Of a DNA stretch of 64,000 nucleotides, positions 18,053 to 26,826 are shown piece by piece. A program made the translations under genes and the position numbers. The stretch covers positions 1-64,000 of the forward strand of contig CAYSZH010000001.1 in NCBI GenBank assembly GCA_964435305.1. Reading direction: 5' to 3'. A model generated the notes under the pieces. The model searched no databases, was not told the origin of the DNA, and was given only the letters and a program-made list of their open reading frames with translations. Each line of letters starts with the position of its first letter. Position 1 is the first letter of the stretch. This DNA comes from Granulosicoccus sp964435305 (GTDB lineage Bacteria; Pseudomonadota; Gammaproteobacteria; Granulosicoccales; Granulosicoccaceae).

Positions 18053-18388
18053 TTAGCTGTATTCGGCTACCGCTGGCCTGGCAGCATGGCCGGAGGCTTC
18101 AACAGCCGGCTTGGCTTCGGTTTCGGCCAAAAGCACATTAAGCGGTAACTCAATTGCCGTGGTGACTTTTCTGAGTAAGGCTATAGACATATTGCCTTGC
18201 CCCGCTTCAAGTTGAGCCAGATAACGCTCAGACACCCCAGAAGTTTCGGCAAGCTTTTTACGCGACATACGCTTATCGGTGCGGTGCTGACGAATGCGCT
18301 GCCCCAGCAATGCCAGAAATTCATCGGTAGTGAGCGTATCCAGATTGCGTGGGCTACGAACATCTCTTTCGAGGACTTCTTCTGACAT
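18053..18388 (-). CDS. XRE-family HTH regulator resembling the N-terminal domain of BoxR/BzdR
   Basis: A 111-residue DNA-binding protein. The HTH (about 25-80) contains LGQRIRQHRTDKRMSRKKLA and SGVSERYLAQLEAGQGN, very close to the HTH of BoxR/BzdR regulators of aromatic catabolism as I remember them. Those proteins carry a shikimate-kinase-like effector domain of about 170 residues after the HTH; here only about 30 residues follow and no remnant is seen in the 86 bases downstream. The ATG at 18388 is preferred because GGAAG stands six bases upstream; a GTG four codons earlier is also possible. Target and inducer are unknown. Confidence 0.8.
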   Translation of the reverse strand: MSEEVLERDVRSPRNLDTLTTDEFLALLGQRIRQHRTDKRMSRKKLAETSGVSERYLAQLEAGQGNMSIALLRKVTTAIELPLNVLLAETEAKPAVEASGHAARPAVAEYS

Positions 18389-18915
18389 CTGCGCTTCCAC
18401 CTTGTCGCTTGTTTCTCCAGATGGCTAAATTATCACGTTGCAGCGTTGACTGCGAAATAAAGCGGCAGACAATTTACACTTCGACGACATTGTTCCCGGC
18501 GAATTGTAAATTCATGCGATAACACTGTTCAATATTTAAACAATAAGCAAATACTGGCCCCATTGGGAGGCTGAAATTTGATCGGCTTAAACGCCATTGT
18601 AAGTTCGGGTGGTGGTCAACTGAACTTGACCACGGGCTCCGATCGAGTACGACAATGGGATTGTTGAAGTTGCTTGTGGGAATGAATCCGAAATAACGCC
18701 TTATCTATAAAGGCCTATTTTATATCTCGTTTCAGATCTTCTGCCAGGCCGGCTTTAGAATCGACAAGGTTCTGGTTTTGGCATTTAAGGCATTCTAAAA
18801 TGCGCCAACAGCTACCATCTGGCTGATGTCAGATCGCCATGAGGTTGCTGGGATGCTGCGGTTGATTTTCTGTGTCTCAACGCATCTAGCTGCTGTGGCA
18901 GGAACGCTAAAAAAA
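18389..18915. other. Gene-free stretch with a ccmH relic
   Basis: About 525 bases between the HTH regulator gene and the end of the glycosyltransferase gene. No intact gene is visible. It contains the decayed ccmH segment at 18715-18795. The rest has no recognised transposase, repeat or RNA gene. Confidence 0.6.
18715..18795 (-). pseudogene. ccmH: Relic of ccmH (haem-ligation segment only)
   Basis: On the minus strand this piece encodes CLKCQNQNLVDSKAGLAEDL and then KRDIK before a stop. The intact CcmH at 21355-21840 has CLKCQNQNLADSNAGLAEDL and then KQEIYD at the same place. At the DNA level about 58 of 65 bases match by eye between 18729-18793 and 21606-21670, and a further 8 bases match beyond a two-base deletion. 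There is no start codon, signal peptide, or membrane helix, and stop codons lie on both sides, so it is a fragment and not a working gene. It has the same orientation as ccmH and lies on the far side of the two sugar genes between them. Confidence 0.85.
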
Positions 18916-20040
18916 CTATCGCCAGCTGATCGCTCGCTTACTGGTAAAAAACCGAATTGTCGCGACGAATGCTGCAGCATTGAGTTGTACAAATACCTTA
19001 AAAAAATTGCAGAGCTTGTTGTTGGTACCGGGTAGGCCTGCATAGCTGGCCAAAACCACGCCATAAAACAGAAGCTGCAAAACAAACATGCTTTTTAAAA
19101 ACACACCGTCACCGAATGCTGCTGTAAAAAAAGCGATAAGCATGGCAAAGGGAACTAATAATCTAAACAATTTATGCGAAATAAATTGCCACCATACTGG
19201 ATTACGCGCGGCACTAAATAGCCATGAGTTGGTTTGAAAGGACTGCCAATTACCCGCCAGATTTCTGACCTTACGACGAAACTCCAGTTTTAAATCATCG
19301 TTGGATTTATCGTACGCGTACGCACCGGGTACAAACAATGTGCGCTTACCTTGCGCCAACAATCCAACGGGTGTATCAAAGTCGTCTAATAAAGTACCGA
19401 TCTTGTTGGGTTTAAAGTCAGCTCGACGGATTGCGTACAAAGCACCGGTAACACCTGTGGTTGAGTAGATTTTACTTTCGTTAGCGCGTATCCATTTCTC
19501 GTAACGCCAGTACAAGCCAAAGTTGCCTGCTTCAAGGCTTGTATCTTCTGCCAAAACCAACTCACCACTTACGGCCCCCACCTCGTCGTTACTTAAGTAG
19601 GGAATCAGTGCTTTTACACAGTTTGGTGAGACTTTTTGACGTGCGTCCATGAATAATATAACGTCGCCAGTTGCCATCGCTACGCCGGCATTCAGTGCAC
19701 CGCACTTACCCAATGACGTTGCTAGTTGTTTCACATGTCGATTAGGGTGTTCGTCGAAAGCAGCTTGTAAAACATCGTACGTAGCATCGGTAGAACCATC
19801 GGAGACCACTATCCATTCAAGAAGCTCGCTTGGGTAATCGAGCTGCTCCAGACTCTCTATTTTAACTGGCAGGCTCTGCGCCTCGTTATGAGCCGCAATA
19901 ACGATACTGACCGTGGGCCAAGCTTCAGGACATACAGGTTTTAATGCGTCTTTCCCTCTCGCTTTAAGGTGCAACAATAGTGGGAACAAGGCATAGGTGT
20001 ACACGACAAACAATGCCGATAGTATAAAAAGAAATGTCAT
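18916..20040 (-). CDS. Family 2 glycosyltransferase, membrane-anchored
   Basis: A 374-residue enzyme. An N-terminal helix (about 1-25) is followed by the GT-A domain: SIVIAAHNEA, VSDGSTDATYD, then the metal-binding VILFMDARQ near 140, and the acceptor region TLLDDFDTPVG. Three hydrophobic segments lie in the C-terminal 100 residues. The start at 20040 is chosen because it matches the length and N-terminus of the paralogue at 52919-54049; a longer frame back to 20133 would overlap the preceding gene. It follows the FlaA1/CapD-type gene by 25 bases and is likely co-transcribed. Probable role: transfer of a sugar to a lipid-linked or polymer acceptor at the inner membrane. Confidence 0.88.
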   Translation of the reverse strand: MTFLFILSALFVVYTYALFPLLLHLKARGKDALKPVCPEAWPTVSIVIAAHNEAQSLPVKIESLEQLDYPSELLEWIVVSDGSTDATYDVLQAAFDEHPNRHVKQLATSLGKCGALNAGVAMATGDVILFMDARQKVSPNCVKALIPYLSNDEVGAVSGELVLAEDTSLEAGNFGLYWRYEKWIRANESKIYSTTGVTGALYAIRRADFKPNKIGTLLDDFDTPVGLLAQGKRTLFVPGAYAYDKSNDDLKLEFRRKVRNLAGNWQSFQTNSWLFSAARNPVWWQFISHKLFRLLVPFAMLIAFFTAAFGDGVFLKSMFVLQLLFYGVVLASYAGLPGTNNKLCNFFKVFVQLNAAAFVATIRFFTSKRAISWR

Positions 20041-20065
20041 TGTAAAGTACAGGCTAGCGGCATTA

Positions 20066-21058
20066 CTAATTTGTGGCTGTTGCCGCGAGAGACACAGGGC
20101 TGTCGGCATATAAGGCTCGCATCTCATCTTCACTCATGTATTCAGCTGTTAAAGATGAAAGCTCTTCAGTAACCCGCATTTCGCCGAACTCATCAGAACG
20201 CAACATAATATACAATCCGTCGTCCGTGTAATAAGCGTTGTTGAGTTCCCCGGTGCTGACCAGTATCTCATTCAATCGCTCGCCAGGACGCATACCCATA
20301 ATCTCGGGTTTTTCATTGCTACCAAAGTCCTGAGCTATTTGATTAGCCAGGTCCAGCATTCCAACGGACTTCATTTTACTGCACAGAACAAATGGCTTAG
20401 ATGATTTTACCGCATACTCGATTGCCTGCCTGATCAGTAACGCGGCATCCTCTCTCGAGAACATAAGCCTGTTCATGCGTGAATCTGTGAGCTTTAGTGC
20501 ATCACCCTTCGAAGCACTATCTATCCAGAATGGTATAACGGATCCGTTTGAGCATGCCACGTTGGCAAAACGCGCGCACACAAACTTCGATTGGTCAGTG
20601 TAATGATCCAGGAACATCTGCTCCATTATTTTTTTTGAATACCCGTATATATTTTCCGGTTGACAAGCTTTGTCCGTACTCACACCCACGACGACTGGGA
20701 CATCGGCACGGGTACTGGCTTTGGCAACGTTGAGACTGCCAAGAATATTAATTTCGACCGTCCGCGACGGATTCAGTTCAGCTAAATCAACGTGCTTCAA
20801 GGCCGCGGCATGAATAACGATGTCGGGTTTAATTCTAAAAAATAATGTCGTTAGATGATCAAGGTCTTGGATATCAGCAACATACGAGTTTATATCTGGA
20901 AAGCGCTTACGCAACTCATGTATGTAGGATTCGTTGCGGCTTATAGTATGGAACTCAAACTCGTTTTGGAACGCTTTAATAAATGCTTGCCCTACAGTGC
21001 CAGAGCCCCCAGTAATAAGAACTTTGCGGCGACTATTTACATAAGCATGCTTGGACAT
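20066..21058 (-). CDS. FlaA1/CapD-type nucleotide-sugar 4,6-dehydratase or epimerase
   Basis: A 330-residue short-chain dehydrogenase. The NAD(P)-binding motif is TGGSGTVGQAF near residue 16, then the block HAAALKHVDLAELNP and the catalytic region GVSTDKACQPENIYGYSKK, where the S-T-D-K and Y-x-x-x-K pattern is that of UDP-GlcNAc 4,6-dehydratases and CapD-type epimerases. It lacks the long N-terminal membrane domain of FlaA1-like proteins such as WbpM, so it is of the soluble type. It likely makes a modified UDP-hexose used by the glycosyltransferase encoded 25 bases downstream. The exact sugar product is not determinable. Confidence 0.88.
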   Translation of the reverse strand: MSKHAYVNSRRKVLITGGSGTVGQAFIKAFQNEFEFHTISRNESYIHELRKRFPDINSYVADIQDLDHLTTLFFRIKPDIVIHAAALKHVDLAELNPSRTVEINILGSLNVAKASTRADVPVVVGVSTDKACQPENIYGYSKKIMEQMFLDHYTDQSKFVCARFANVACSNGSVIPFWIDSASKGDALKLTDSRMNRLMFSREDAALLIRQAIEYAVKSSKPFVLCSKMKSVGMLDLANQIAQDFGSNEKPEIMGMRPGERLNEILVSTGELNNAYYTDDGLYIMLRSDEFGEMRVTEELSSLTAEYMSEDEMRALYADSPVSLAATATN

Positions 21059-21354
21059 ATTTTAATCTCACTCAGATATTTAAAGAGAACCTCGAAAGCG
21101 TATCCTATAGCGTAAATTCGCAATTTACTGTTGATTAGGCGTCGTTATCAGCTGGTCGTTTTGCGAATGCCAGCGATATTTAAGAAATTACGCACAACTA
21201 ACTAAAAATCATTGGCTTACGAGGTATACCGCAAGTTTAGCATGGTACGTTTTATTGCTTCGCTTAGCGTAGTGTTAAATGATGTGATACCTGTGATTGA
21301 ATCGCAAATAATAAAGCGCGCAAACCACCAACCTTTAAATCAGCCATTTAATGG
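21059..21354. other. Spacer between ccmH and the sugar gene pair
   Basis: About 296 bases without a credible open frame. It should contain the promoter of the dehydratase-glycosyltransferase pair. No ccmI gene, which often follows ccmH, is found here, and I see no transposon end. Confidence 0.5.
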
Positions 21355-21840
21355 TTAATCCAAAGCCGAACGCGCACGCTCGACCGCATCACTATCCGCC
21401 TGCACCTTCGTTGCGACACTGGTTCGGCTGAGTCGAATGCCATACCAAAGCGCAACGGCAAGCAAAATAAATGGGCCCAACCATAAGGCATAGGTGCTGG
21501 CTTTAAAAGGCGGCTTATATAAAACAAAATCACCGTAGCGCGCAACCAGATAATCCGAAATTTCCTGTTGCCCTTTACCTGCCAATACACGATCGTATAT
21601 CTCTTGTTTCAGATCTTCAGCAAGCCCGGCATTAGAATCGGCTAGATTCTGGTTTTGGCATTTAAGGCATCGATGTGCTTTGGTGAGCTCAAGATAAAGT
21701 GCGGCTTGCTCAGGGCTATCGAAGGCCCGTACGGGTTCGGCTGCTTGCAATTGAGCGAAACCACATAACGAGCAGATAGCTACGGCGATGAACACTGCCG
21801 CGGCGAACAATGATGCTTTGCTTTGCGCGCTAAGAATCAT
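21355..21840 (-). CDS. ccmH: Cytochrome c maturation protein CcmH (apocytochrome thiol reductase)
   Basis: A 161-residue membrane-anchored periplasmic protein of the system I cytochrome c maturation pathway. A signal or anchor lies at about 9-30. The redox motif is R-C-L-K-C-Q-N-Q with Cys58 and Cys61, followed by the three-helix bundle (NLADSNAGLAEDLKQEIYDR, LAGKGQQEISDYLVARYGDF, VLYKPPF) and a membrane helix at about 110-130. CcmH resolves the CcmG-apocytochrome disulfide before haem ligation. Its start overlaps the ccmG stop by 4 bases (ATGA). It is the last gene of the ccm operon here; no ccmI follows. Confidence 0.95.
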   Translation of the reverse strand: MILSAQSKASLFAAAVFIAVAICSLCGFAQLQAAEPVRAFDSPEQAALYLELTKAHRCLKCQNQNLADSNAGLAEDLKQEIYDRVLAGKGQQEISDYLVARYGDFVLYKPPFKASTYALWLGPFILLAVALWYGIRLSRTSVATKVQADSDAVERARSALD

Positions 21841-22367
21841 GACTGACCACCTTGTAGCTCTTGCAATAACGGTAACAGTTGCGAATCCATTTCTTCAGCT
21901 GTGACAGGGCCAATAACTTTATGACGAACGGTGCCGTTTTTATCAATCACAAATGTTTCAGGCACACCATACACCCCCCAGTCCAAGCCCACTCGCCCTT
22001 CTATATCGCTGATCACGGTACTAAAAGGGTTGCCGTGGCGAGACAACCACGTGTTTGCATCACCAGCGGCGTCTTTGTAATTCAAGCCAACGATCTGCAC
22101 AGGGCTTTGCTGCGCAAGCCTAATGAATTGAGGATGCTCTTGTAGACAGGGGCCGCACCAGCTAGCCCAGATATTAAGTACCCAAACCTGCCCTAACAAA
22201 CTGCTGGAATCGAATGGCGTATCGGCGGCGTTAAGCTGTGCCGCTTGAAACTGTGGCGCTGGCTTGCCAATAAACGGTGAAGGCACTTCGCGCGGATCCA
22301 GATACAAACCCTTGGCCAGAAAACCAGCGATCACGAGAAAAAGCGCAATAGGTAACAGCTTTATCAT
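21837..22367 (-). CDS. ccmG: Thiol:disulfide oxidoreductase CcmG (DsbE)
   Basis: A 176-residue membrane-tethered thioredoxin-like protein. An N-terminal helix is followed by the thioredoxin fold with the active site N-I-W-A-S-W-C-G-P-C (Cys71, Cys74), the GLNYKDA region, and the cis-proline segment GVYGVPETFVID typical of CcmG/DsbE. It reduces apocytochrome c cysteines in the periplasm with electrons from CcdA or DsbD, which are not in the window. It lies between ccmF (1-base overlap) and ccmH (4-base overlap). Confidence 0.95.
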   Translation of the reverse strand: MIKLLPIALFLVIAGFLAKGLYLDPREVPSPFIGKPAPQFQAAQLNAADTPFDSSSLLGQVWVLNIWASWCGPCLQEHPQFIRLAQQSPVQIVGLNYKDAAGDANTWLSRHGNPFSTVISDIEGRVGLDWGVYGVPETFVIDKNGTVRHKVIGPVTAEEMDSQLLPLLQELQGGQS

Positions 22368-24370
22368 TAGCTAGCGCCTGTTGCCGCAGCCTCTGGCGCG
22401 CCGCTATTTGCGTCGACCTTAGCCTTGCTTTTAGCACGCTTCGGCTTTGGCATACGATAACGTCTATCGAGCGCCGCCAACAAACCGCCAAAGCCCATGA
22501 TTAGTGTGCCCAACCAAATGCAGCGTATATATGGCTTTAACTGAACTCGCACAGCCCAATTTCCACCGTCTAAGGGCTCGCCTAAAGCCACAAATATATC
22601 ACGCGTGATGGTCCCATCGATTCCGGCCTCCGTCATGCTATCTGGCCGAACATCGTATACGCGCTTCTCCGCAAAAATGGAGGATACCGATTCATCTTCT
22701 ACCGTGATATCAAACCGACCTTGCATGGCAGAGTAGTTAGGTCCGCGCACCTGTTCTGCGGATGTAAACGTCACATCATAATTATCGATTCGATGAGTAT
22801 CGCCAATGCCCATTCTGACAGTGTCTTCCTGAGCATAAATTGAAGTTAGCGCAACACCAAGTGTAAACACAGCAAGGCCCACATGCGCCAGGGTCATACC
22901 CCAGAATGCAGCCGGTGTGTGCATCACTGCATGCATACGATCACGACTGTTGCGTAAACGGTACACAAGCCCATACAGCGAACTCAGCACAACCCATATG
23001 ACCATGGCAATCGCCGCCATCGCGGTTATCTTAAATGTGCTGAACTGCATGGCCCAAACGATGGCAACGACAATGCTCAACACCAGCATCACAACTAAAG
23101 GCACGCGTCGCCCGGCTAATTTATCGCGCTTCCAGTTAAGTAGTGCACCAACCCCTACCAGCAACACGATTGGCAGGGTCAGTGGTACAAACACCGCATT
23201 GAAGTATTGCGCGCCGACCGAGATTTTATTAATACCCAAGGCATCTAAAAACAAGGGATAAAGGGTCCCGAACAGCACCGCTGCACAGGCCACAGCCAAT
23301 AAGATGTTGTTAAGCAGTAGGGCTGATTCGCGCGACATTAATTCGTACCCGGTGGTACTTTTTAAACGATGTGAGCGAAACGCAAACAGGAGTAAAGAGC
23401 CACCTACAACGAGACTCAGAAATAGCAGCACGTACTGACCACGAGCTGGGTCCGTGGCAAAAGCATGTACGGATGTTAGAACACCTGAACGCACCAGGAA
23501 GGTACCCAGAAGGCTTAAAGAAAACGCCAAAACAGCTAATAGGACCGTCCAGGCTTTAAAGACGCCACGTTTTTCAGAGGCTGCTAATGAATGGATTAGC
23601 GCTGTACCCACAAGCCAAGGCATAAAGGATGCGTTTTCAACCGGATCCCAAAACCACCAACCACCCCAGCCAAGCTCGTAGTAAGCCCAGTAGCTGCCAA
23701 GCGAAATACCAATAGTTAAAAACATCCAGGCGATGTTGGTCCATGGGCGCATCCAGCGTAGGGTTGCAGCATCCAGTTGCCCACCAATTAGCGCAGCCAC
23801 AGCAAACGCGAACGCAACCGAGAACCCGACATAACCCATGTACAACATGGGTGGATGTATGGCCATGCCGGGATCTTGCAGCAATGGATTAAGCGATGAA
23901 CCATCTGCCGGTATGGGAAACAAGCGCTCAAACGGGTTAGAGGTGAGCAGTACAAACAGCATAAAGCCGATACTGATCAGACCCAATACAGAGAGCACCC
24001 TTGCAAGCAAAACAGCCGGTAGCCGGCCACTGAATGCGGCAACCGCTCCAACCCAAACAGACAAGATAAGCACCCACAGCAAAATAGAGCCTTCGTGCCC
24101 GCCCCATACACCAGAAATTTTATAAATAAGCGGCAAACCTGAATTAGAGGTATTGGCTGTGTACAGCACGCTAAAGTCGTTATCAATAAACGTAAACGTT
24201 AAGCAGGCATACGATAAAAACACGAAGAACAACTGCGCAAAGGCTGCAGGCCTTGCCGTTGCCATCAGCCCGCTTCGCCCTATGAACGAACCCAGCATGG
24301 GCAGCACACCTAACACGATGGACGTGCATAAAGACAGAATAAGCGCAAAATGTCCGAGCTCAGGGATCAT
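22367..24370 (-). CDS. ccmF: Haem lyase subunit CcmF
   Basis: A 667-residue polytopic protein of full CcmF length. The haem-handling WWD domain reads GWGGWWFWDPVENASFMPWL, and the N-terminal part has the typical WGGHEGSILLWVLIL. Conserved periplasmic histidines that hold haem lie near the loops around 'VLLTSVHAFATDP'. A large periplasmic domain sits near 480-610, before the last helix. CcmF receives haem from CcmE and, with CcmH, attaches it to apocytochrome c. Its start overlaps the ccmE stop by 4 bases. Confidence 0.95.
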   Translation of the reverse strand: MIPELGHFALILSLCTSIVLGVLPMLGSFIGRSGLMATARPAAFAQLFFVFLSYACLTFTFIDNDFSVLYTANTSNSGLPLIYKISGVWGGHEGSILLWVLILSVWVGAVAAFSGRLPAVLLARVLSVLGLISIGFMLFVLLTSNPFERLFPIPADGSSLNPLLQDPGMAIHPPMLYMGYVGFSVAFAFAVAALIGGQLDAATLRWMRPWTNIAWMFLTIGISLGSYWAYYELGWGGWWFWDPVENASFMPWLVGTALIHSLAASEKRGVFKAWTVLLAVLAFSLSLLGTFLVRSGVLTSVHAFATDPARGQYVLLFLSLVVGGSLLLFAFRSHRLKSTTGYELMSRESALLLNNILLAVACAAVLFGTLYPLFLDALGINKISVGAQYFNAVFVPLTLPIVLLVGVGALLNWKRDKLAGRRVPLVVMLVLSIVVAIVWAMQFSTFKITAMAAIAMVIWVVLSSLYGLVYRLRNSRDRMHAVMHTPAAFWGMTLAHVGLAVFTLGVALTSIYAQEDTVRMGIGDTHRIDNYDVTFTSAEQVRGPNYSAMQGRFDITVEDESVSSIFAEKRVYDVRPDSMTEAGIDGTITRDIFVALGEPLDGGNWAVRVQLKPYIRCIWLGTLIMGFGGLLAALDRRYRMPKPKRAKSKAKVDANSGAPEAAATGAS

Positions 24371-24855
24371 GGCTGTACCACTGTTTTAGCGCCATAGTCG
24401 GCACCGTAGGTTGCGGCTGTGCCGGGCATTTTTCCAGCTTTCTTCAACGCTTCTGCCACTTCCGGTGGCATATAATTTTCGTCGTGTTTGGCAAGCACTT
24501 CAGATGCAACAAACATCCCTTTGTCATCGAGCTGCCCCAAAGCTACAATGCCCTGCCCCTCACGAAACAGATCTGGCAAGATTCCGTTGTAACTCACCGG
24601 CACTGTGCCGGCGTGATCGGTCAATTCAAATTGCACATCGAGGTTATCGTTGCGGCGCTGCACACTGCCATCAACCACCATACCACCAATGCGAAAGCGC
24701 GTATTAGGTTCAACCTTGCCAGCGACAATGTCACTGGGCGATTGAAATAGCATGATGTTTTGATTAAAGGCCAGCAGCGCAAAACCGACTGCCAGGCCAA
24801 CGCCAGCTAACATCAAGGTCACAAGAATAAGCCGCTGTTTGCGTTTTGGTTTCAT
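24367..24855 (-). CDS. ccmE: Haem chaperone CcmE
   Basis: A 162-residue membrane-anchored beta-barrel haem chaperone. A single N-terminal helix (about 8-30) is followed by the OB-fold with FRIGGMVVDGSVQR and the haem-binding motif K-H-D-E-N-Y-M-P-P-E, where His124 would bind haem covalently and the tyrosine gives axial ligation. The C-terminal tail is flexible. It shuttles haem from CcmC to CcmF. A 151-base gap separates it from the ccmD stop, with no gene inside. Confidence 0.95.
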   Translation of the reverse strand: MKPKRKQRLILVTLMLAGVGLAVGFALLAFNQNIMLFQSPSDIVAGKVEPNTRFRIGGMVVDGSVQRRNDNLDVQFELTDHAGTVPVSYNGILPDLFREGQGIVALGQLDDKGMFVASEVLAKHDENYMPPEVAEALKKAGKMPGTAATYGADYGAKTVVQP

Positions 24856-25006
24856 AGGTACGCATCCATTACTGTTGACCTTGCGTTACTTGCAAGCTTA
24901 TAGACAAACGAATTTACAAACCAACCTACACACAAAGCTGCAAGCGAAAGTGCAGAAAAGTGTGCAGTCATTTTGCATTGAGTTTTATATTCCAATGCCG
25001 CTGTTC

Positions 25007-25201
25007 CTAACTACCGTACGCTTTTGACGTTGCTTTGGGTGCCGCTTGTGCAGCACGTCGCTTTGCATCTCTTAAGGCTTGCTTATGCTGCCTGGCAGCA
25101 AACCATACGTTGCCTAATAAGACTAAAAACGTTATGAAAAAGGCTGGCCAAACATAAATGGCATAGCCACCCATTTTAAAAAATTCAATTAACGACCCCA
25201 T
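25007..25201 (-). CDS. ccmD: Haem exporter accessory protein CcmD
   Basis: A 64-residue small membrane protein: a short N-terminal segment with MGGYAIYVWPAF, one helix, then a basic tail (RQHKQALRDAKRRAA). This layout is typical of CcmD, which helps release holo-CcmE from the CcmABC complex. Its start overlaps the ccmC stop by one base, so it is translationally coupled. Confidence 0.9.
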   Translation of the reverse strand: MGSLIEFFKMGGYAIYVWPAFFITFLVLLGNVWFAARQHKQALRDAKRRAAQAAPKATSKAYGS

Positions 25202-25938
25202 TACTGGCTACCTACCTCTTTCGCTAACCAGGAGGCACGCACCTCTCGCTGTAAAATGCCAGTTCGTACGCGAACCAACAGATTGTAAAAATACAGCAAC
25301 TGAAACGCCGCAACCATGATCAACAAGGGTTTCAGCATAGAGGGGTGCATAGAAGGTTTATCAAATTTGGTGATTGTGGCCGGCTGATGCAAGGTGTTCC
25401 ACCACTCAACCGAGAAATGGATGATGGGAATGTTGACAACCCCGACCACCGCAAGGATGGCTGCGGTGCGAGCCGCCATTTGAGGGTGCTCGAGTGCTCC
25501 ACGCAAGGCCATGTAACCCAGATAGAGAAACAGCAGCAGCAGTTCGGATGTTAAGCGTGCATCCCACACCCAAAAGGTTCCCCACATGGGTTTACCCCAA
25601 AGCGAACCTGTCATTAACGCGATGAACGTAAACGATGCGCCAATAGGCGCTGACGCCTGAGCTACCACATCGGCAAGCTTCATCCGCCAAATCAAAAATA
25701 CAGCGCTTGACACGGCCATGACGACATACACAAACATCGACATCCACGCCGCTGGAACATGGATATAAATGATGCGATAACTGTCCCCTTGCTCATAATC
25801 CGCTGGCGCCACAACCAGCCCAAGGTAGAGCCCGGTTAACATCAACAACAGGCATAAAGCACCCAAAACAGGGGCTAGCCAACCTGCCAGCCTATAGACA
25901 AACGGGGGTGAACCAAAACGATGGAACCACTTGAACAA
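25201..25938 (-). CDS. ccmC: Haem-handling membrane protein CcmC
   Basis: A 245-residue protein with about six transmembrane helices and the CcmC form of the WWD motif, WGTFWVWDARLTSE, near residue 120. Periplasmic histidines flank it (IYIHVPAAWM and the PIIHFSVEWWNTLH loop), as expected for haem attachment to CcmE. It is separated from ccmB by 174 bases, a longer gap than elsewhere in the operon, in which no gene was seen. Confidence 0.95.
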   Translation of the reverse strand: MFKWFHRFGSPPFVYRLAGWLAPVLGALCLLLMLTGLYLGLVVAPADYEQGDSYRIIYIHVPAAWMSMFVYVVMAVSSAVFLIWRMKLADVVAQASAPIGASFTFIALMTGSLWGKPMWGTFWVWDARLTSELLLLFLYLGYMALRGALEHPQMAARTAAILAVVGVVNIPIIHFSVEWWNTLHQPATITKFDKPSMHPSMLKPLLIMVAAFQLLYFYNLLVRVRTGILQREVRASWLAKEVGSQ

Positions 25939-26112
25939 GTGCCACTCCTGAAACCAAAACGATATTCTAGCGTTTAATTGCTTAAATGACTGATAAAGAC
26001 AGTTTTTCTGTGTACGAGACCATTAGAAATCAGGATTAAATTGCCATCGGGACATAACCTTGAACTTATCACGGCCGCAGTTAACGGCTGGTACAAAAAA
26101 GCGATACCAGGC

Positions 26113-26826
26113 TTAACTGCTGCCTGACACACCAATACGCAAGGCTGCCGCGCACACATAGGGCGTGAGTGACAAAGCCAGTGCAAGAATCGCTACCATA
26201 AGCGCAATTTGCCCCAAAACCGGGCCGGATTCAGCAGCAGCAGTCACCGCGGATGCGCCGAATATCAGCACAGGCACACTTAGCGGCAATACCAGTAGAG
26301 ACAGCAGCACCCCAGCATGGTTCAAGCTCACTGTAAGCGCAGCACCGATGGCCCCTACCAAGCTCAGTGTGAGGGTGCCAAGGAGCAATGTCAGTATCAA
26401 CACACCATAAGCCCCATTGGGCAAATTGAGCAGCATGCCCAACACTGGCGATAGCAACAGCAAAGGCACACCACTCAAAAGCCAATGCACGAGAATTTTA
26501 GCCAACACAATTAACGACAGAGGCTGGCCTGACAGCACAAATTGCTCTAGCGACCCGTCGACAAAGTCGGTTCGGAACAAGGTATCGAGCGAAAGCATGA
26601 CTGCCAGCAGTGCACTCACCCACAATACACCCGGTGCGACAATGGCCAGCGTGTTTGGCCCAGGCCCAATGCCGAGTGGAAATAGCGTCACAACAATGAC
26701 AAAAAACAACAACGGGTTAAGCCACTGTCCAGGTTTTCGGATAGCAACGGCGAGCTCTCGGCGCATGATCCTCAGTAGCAGCTCGATAATTCCGAGTGAT
26801 GTTTCGTTATGCATTGTTGCCTGCAC
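26113..26826 (-). CDS. ccmB: CcmABCD complex permease CcmB
   Basis: A 237-residue integral membrane protein with six hydrophobic segments. The N-terminal LLRIMRRELAVAIRKPGQWL and the following LFFVIVVTLFPLGIGP are standard CcmB features, as is VLSLDTLFRTDFVDGSLEQ. It is the permease-like partner of the CcmA ATPase. It begins directly after the ccmA stop with no gap. Met5 is an alternative start. Confidence 0.94.
   Translation of the reverse strand: MQATMHNETSLGIIELLLRIMRRELAVAIRKPGQWLNPLLFFVIVVTLFPLGIGPGPNTLAIVAPGVLWVSALLAVMLSLDTLFRTDFVDGSLEQFVLSGQPLSLIVLAKILVHWLLSGVPLLLLSPVLGMLLNLPNGAYGVLILTLLLGTLTLSLVGAIGAALTVSLNHAGVLLSLLVLPLSVPVLIFGASAVTAAAESGPVLGQIALMVAILALALSLTPYVCAAALRIGVSGSS

Noticed and set aside
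18401..18915. Possible insertion sequence beside the ccmH relic
   Set aside because: No transposase fragment, terminal inverted repeats or target duplication could be seen.
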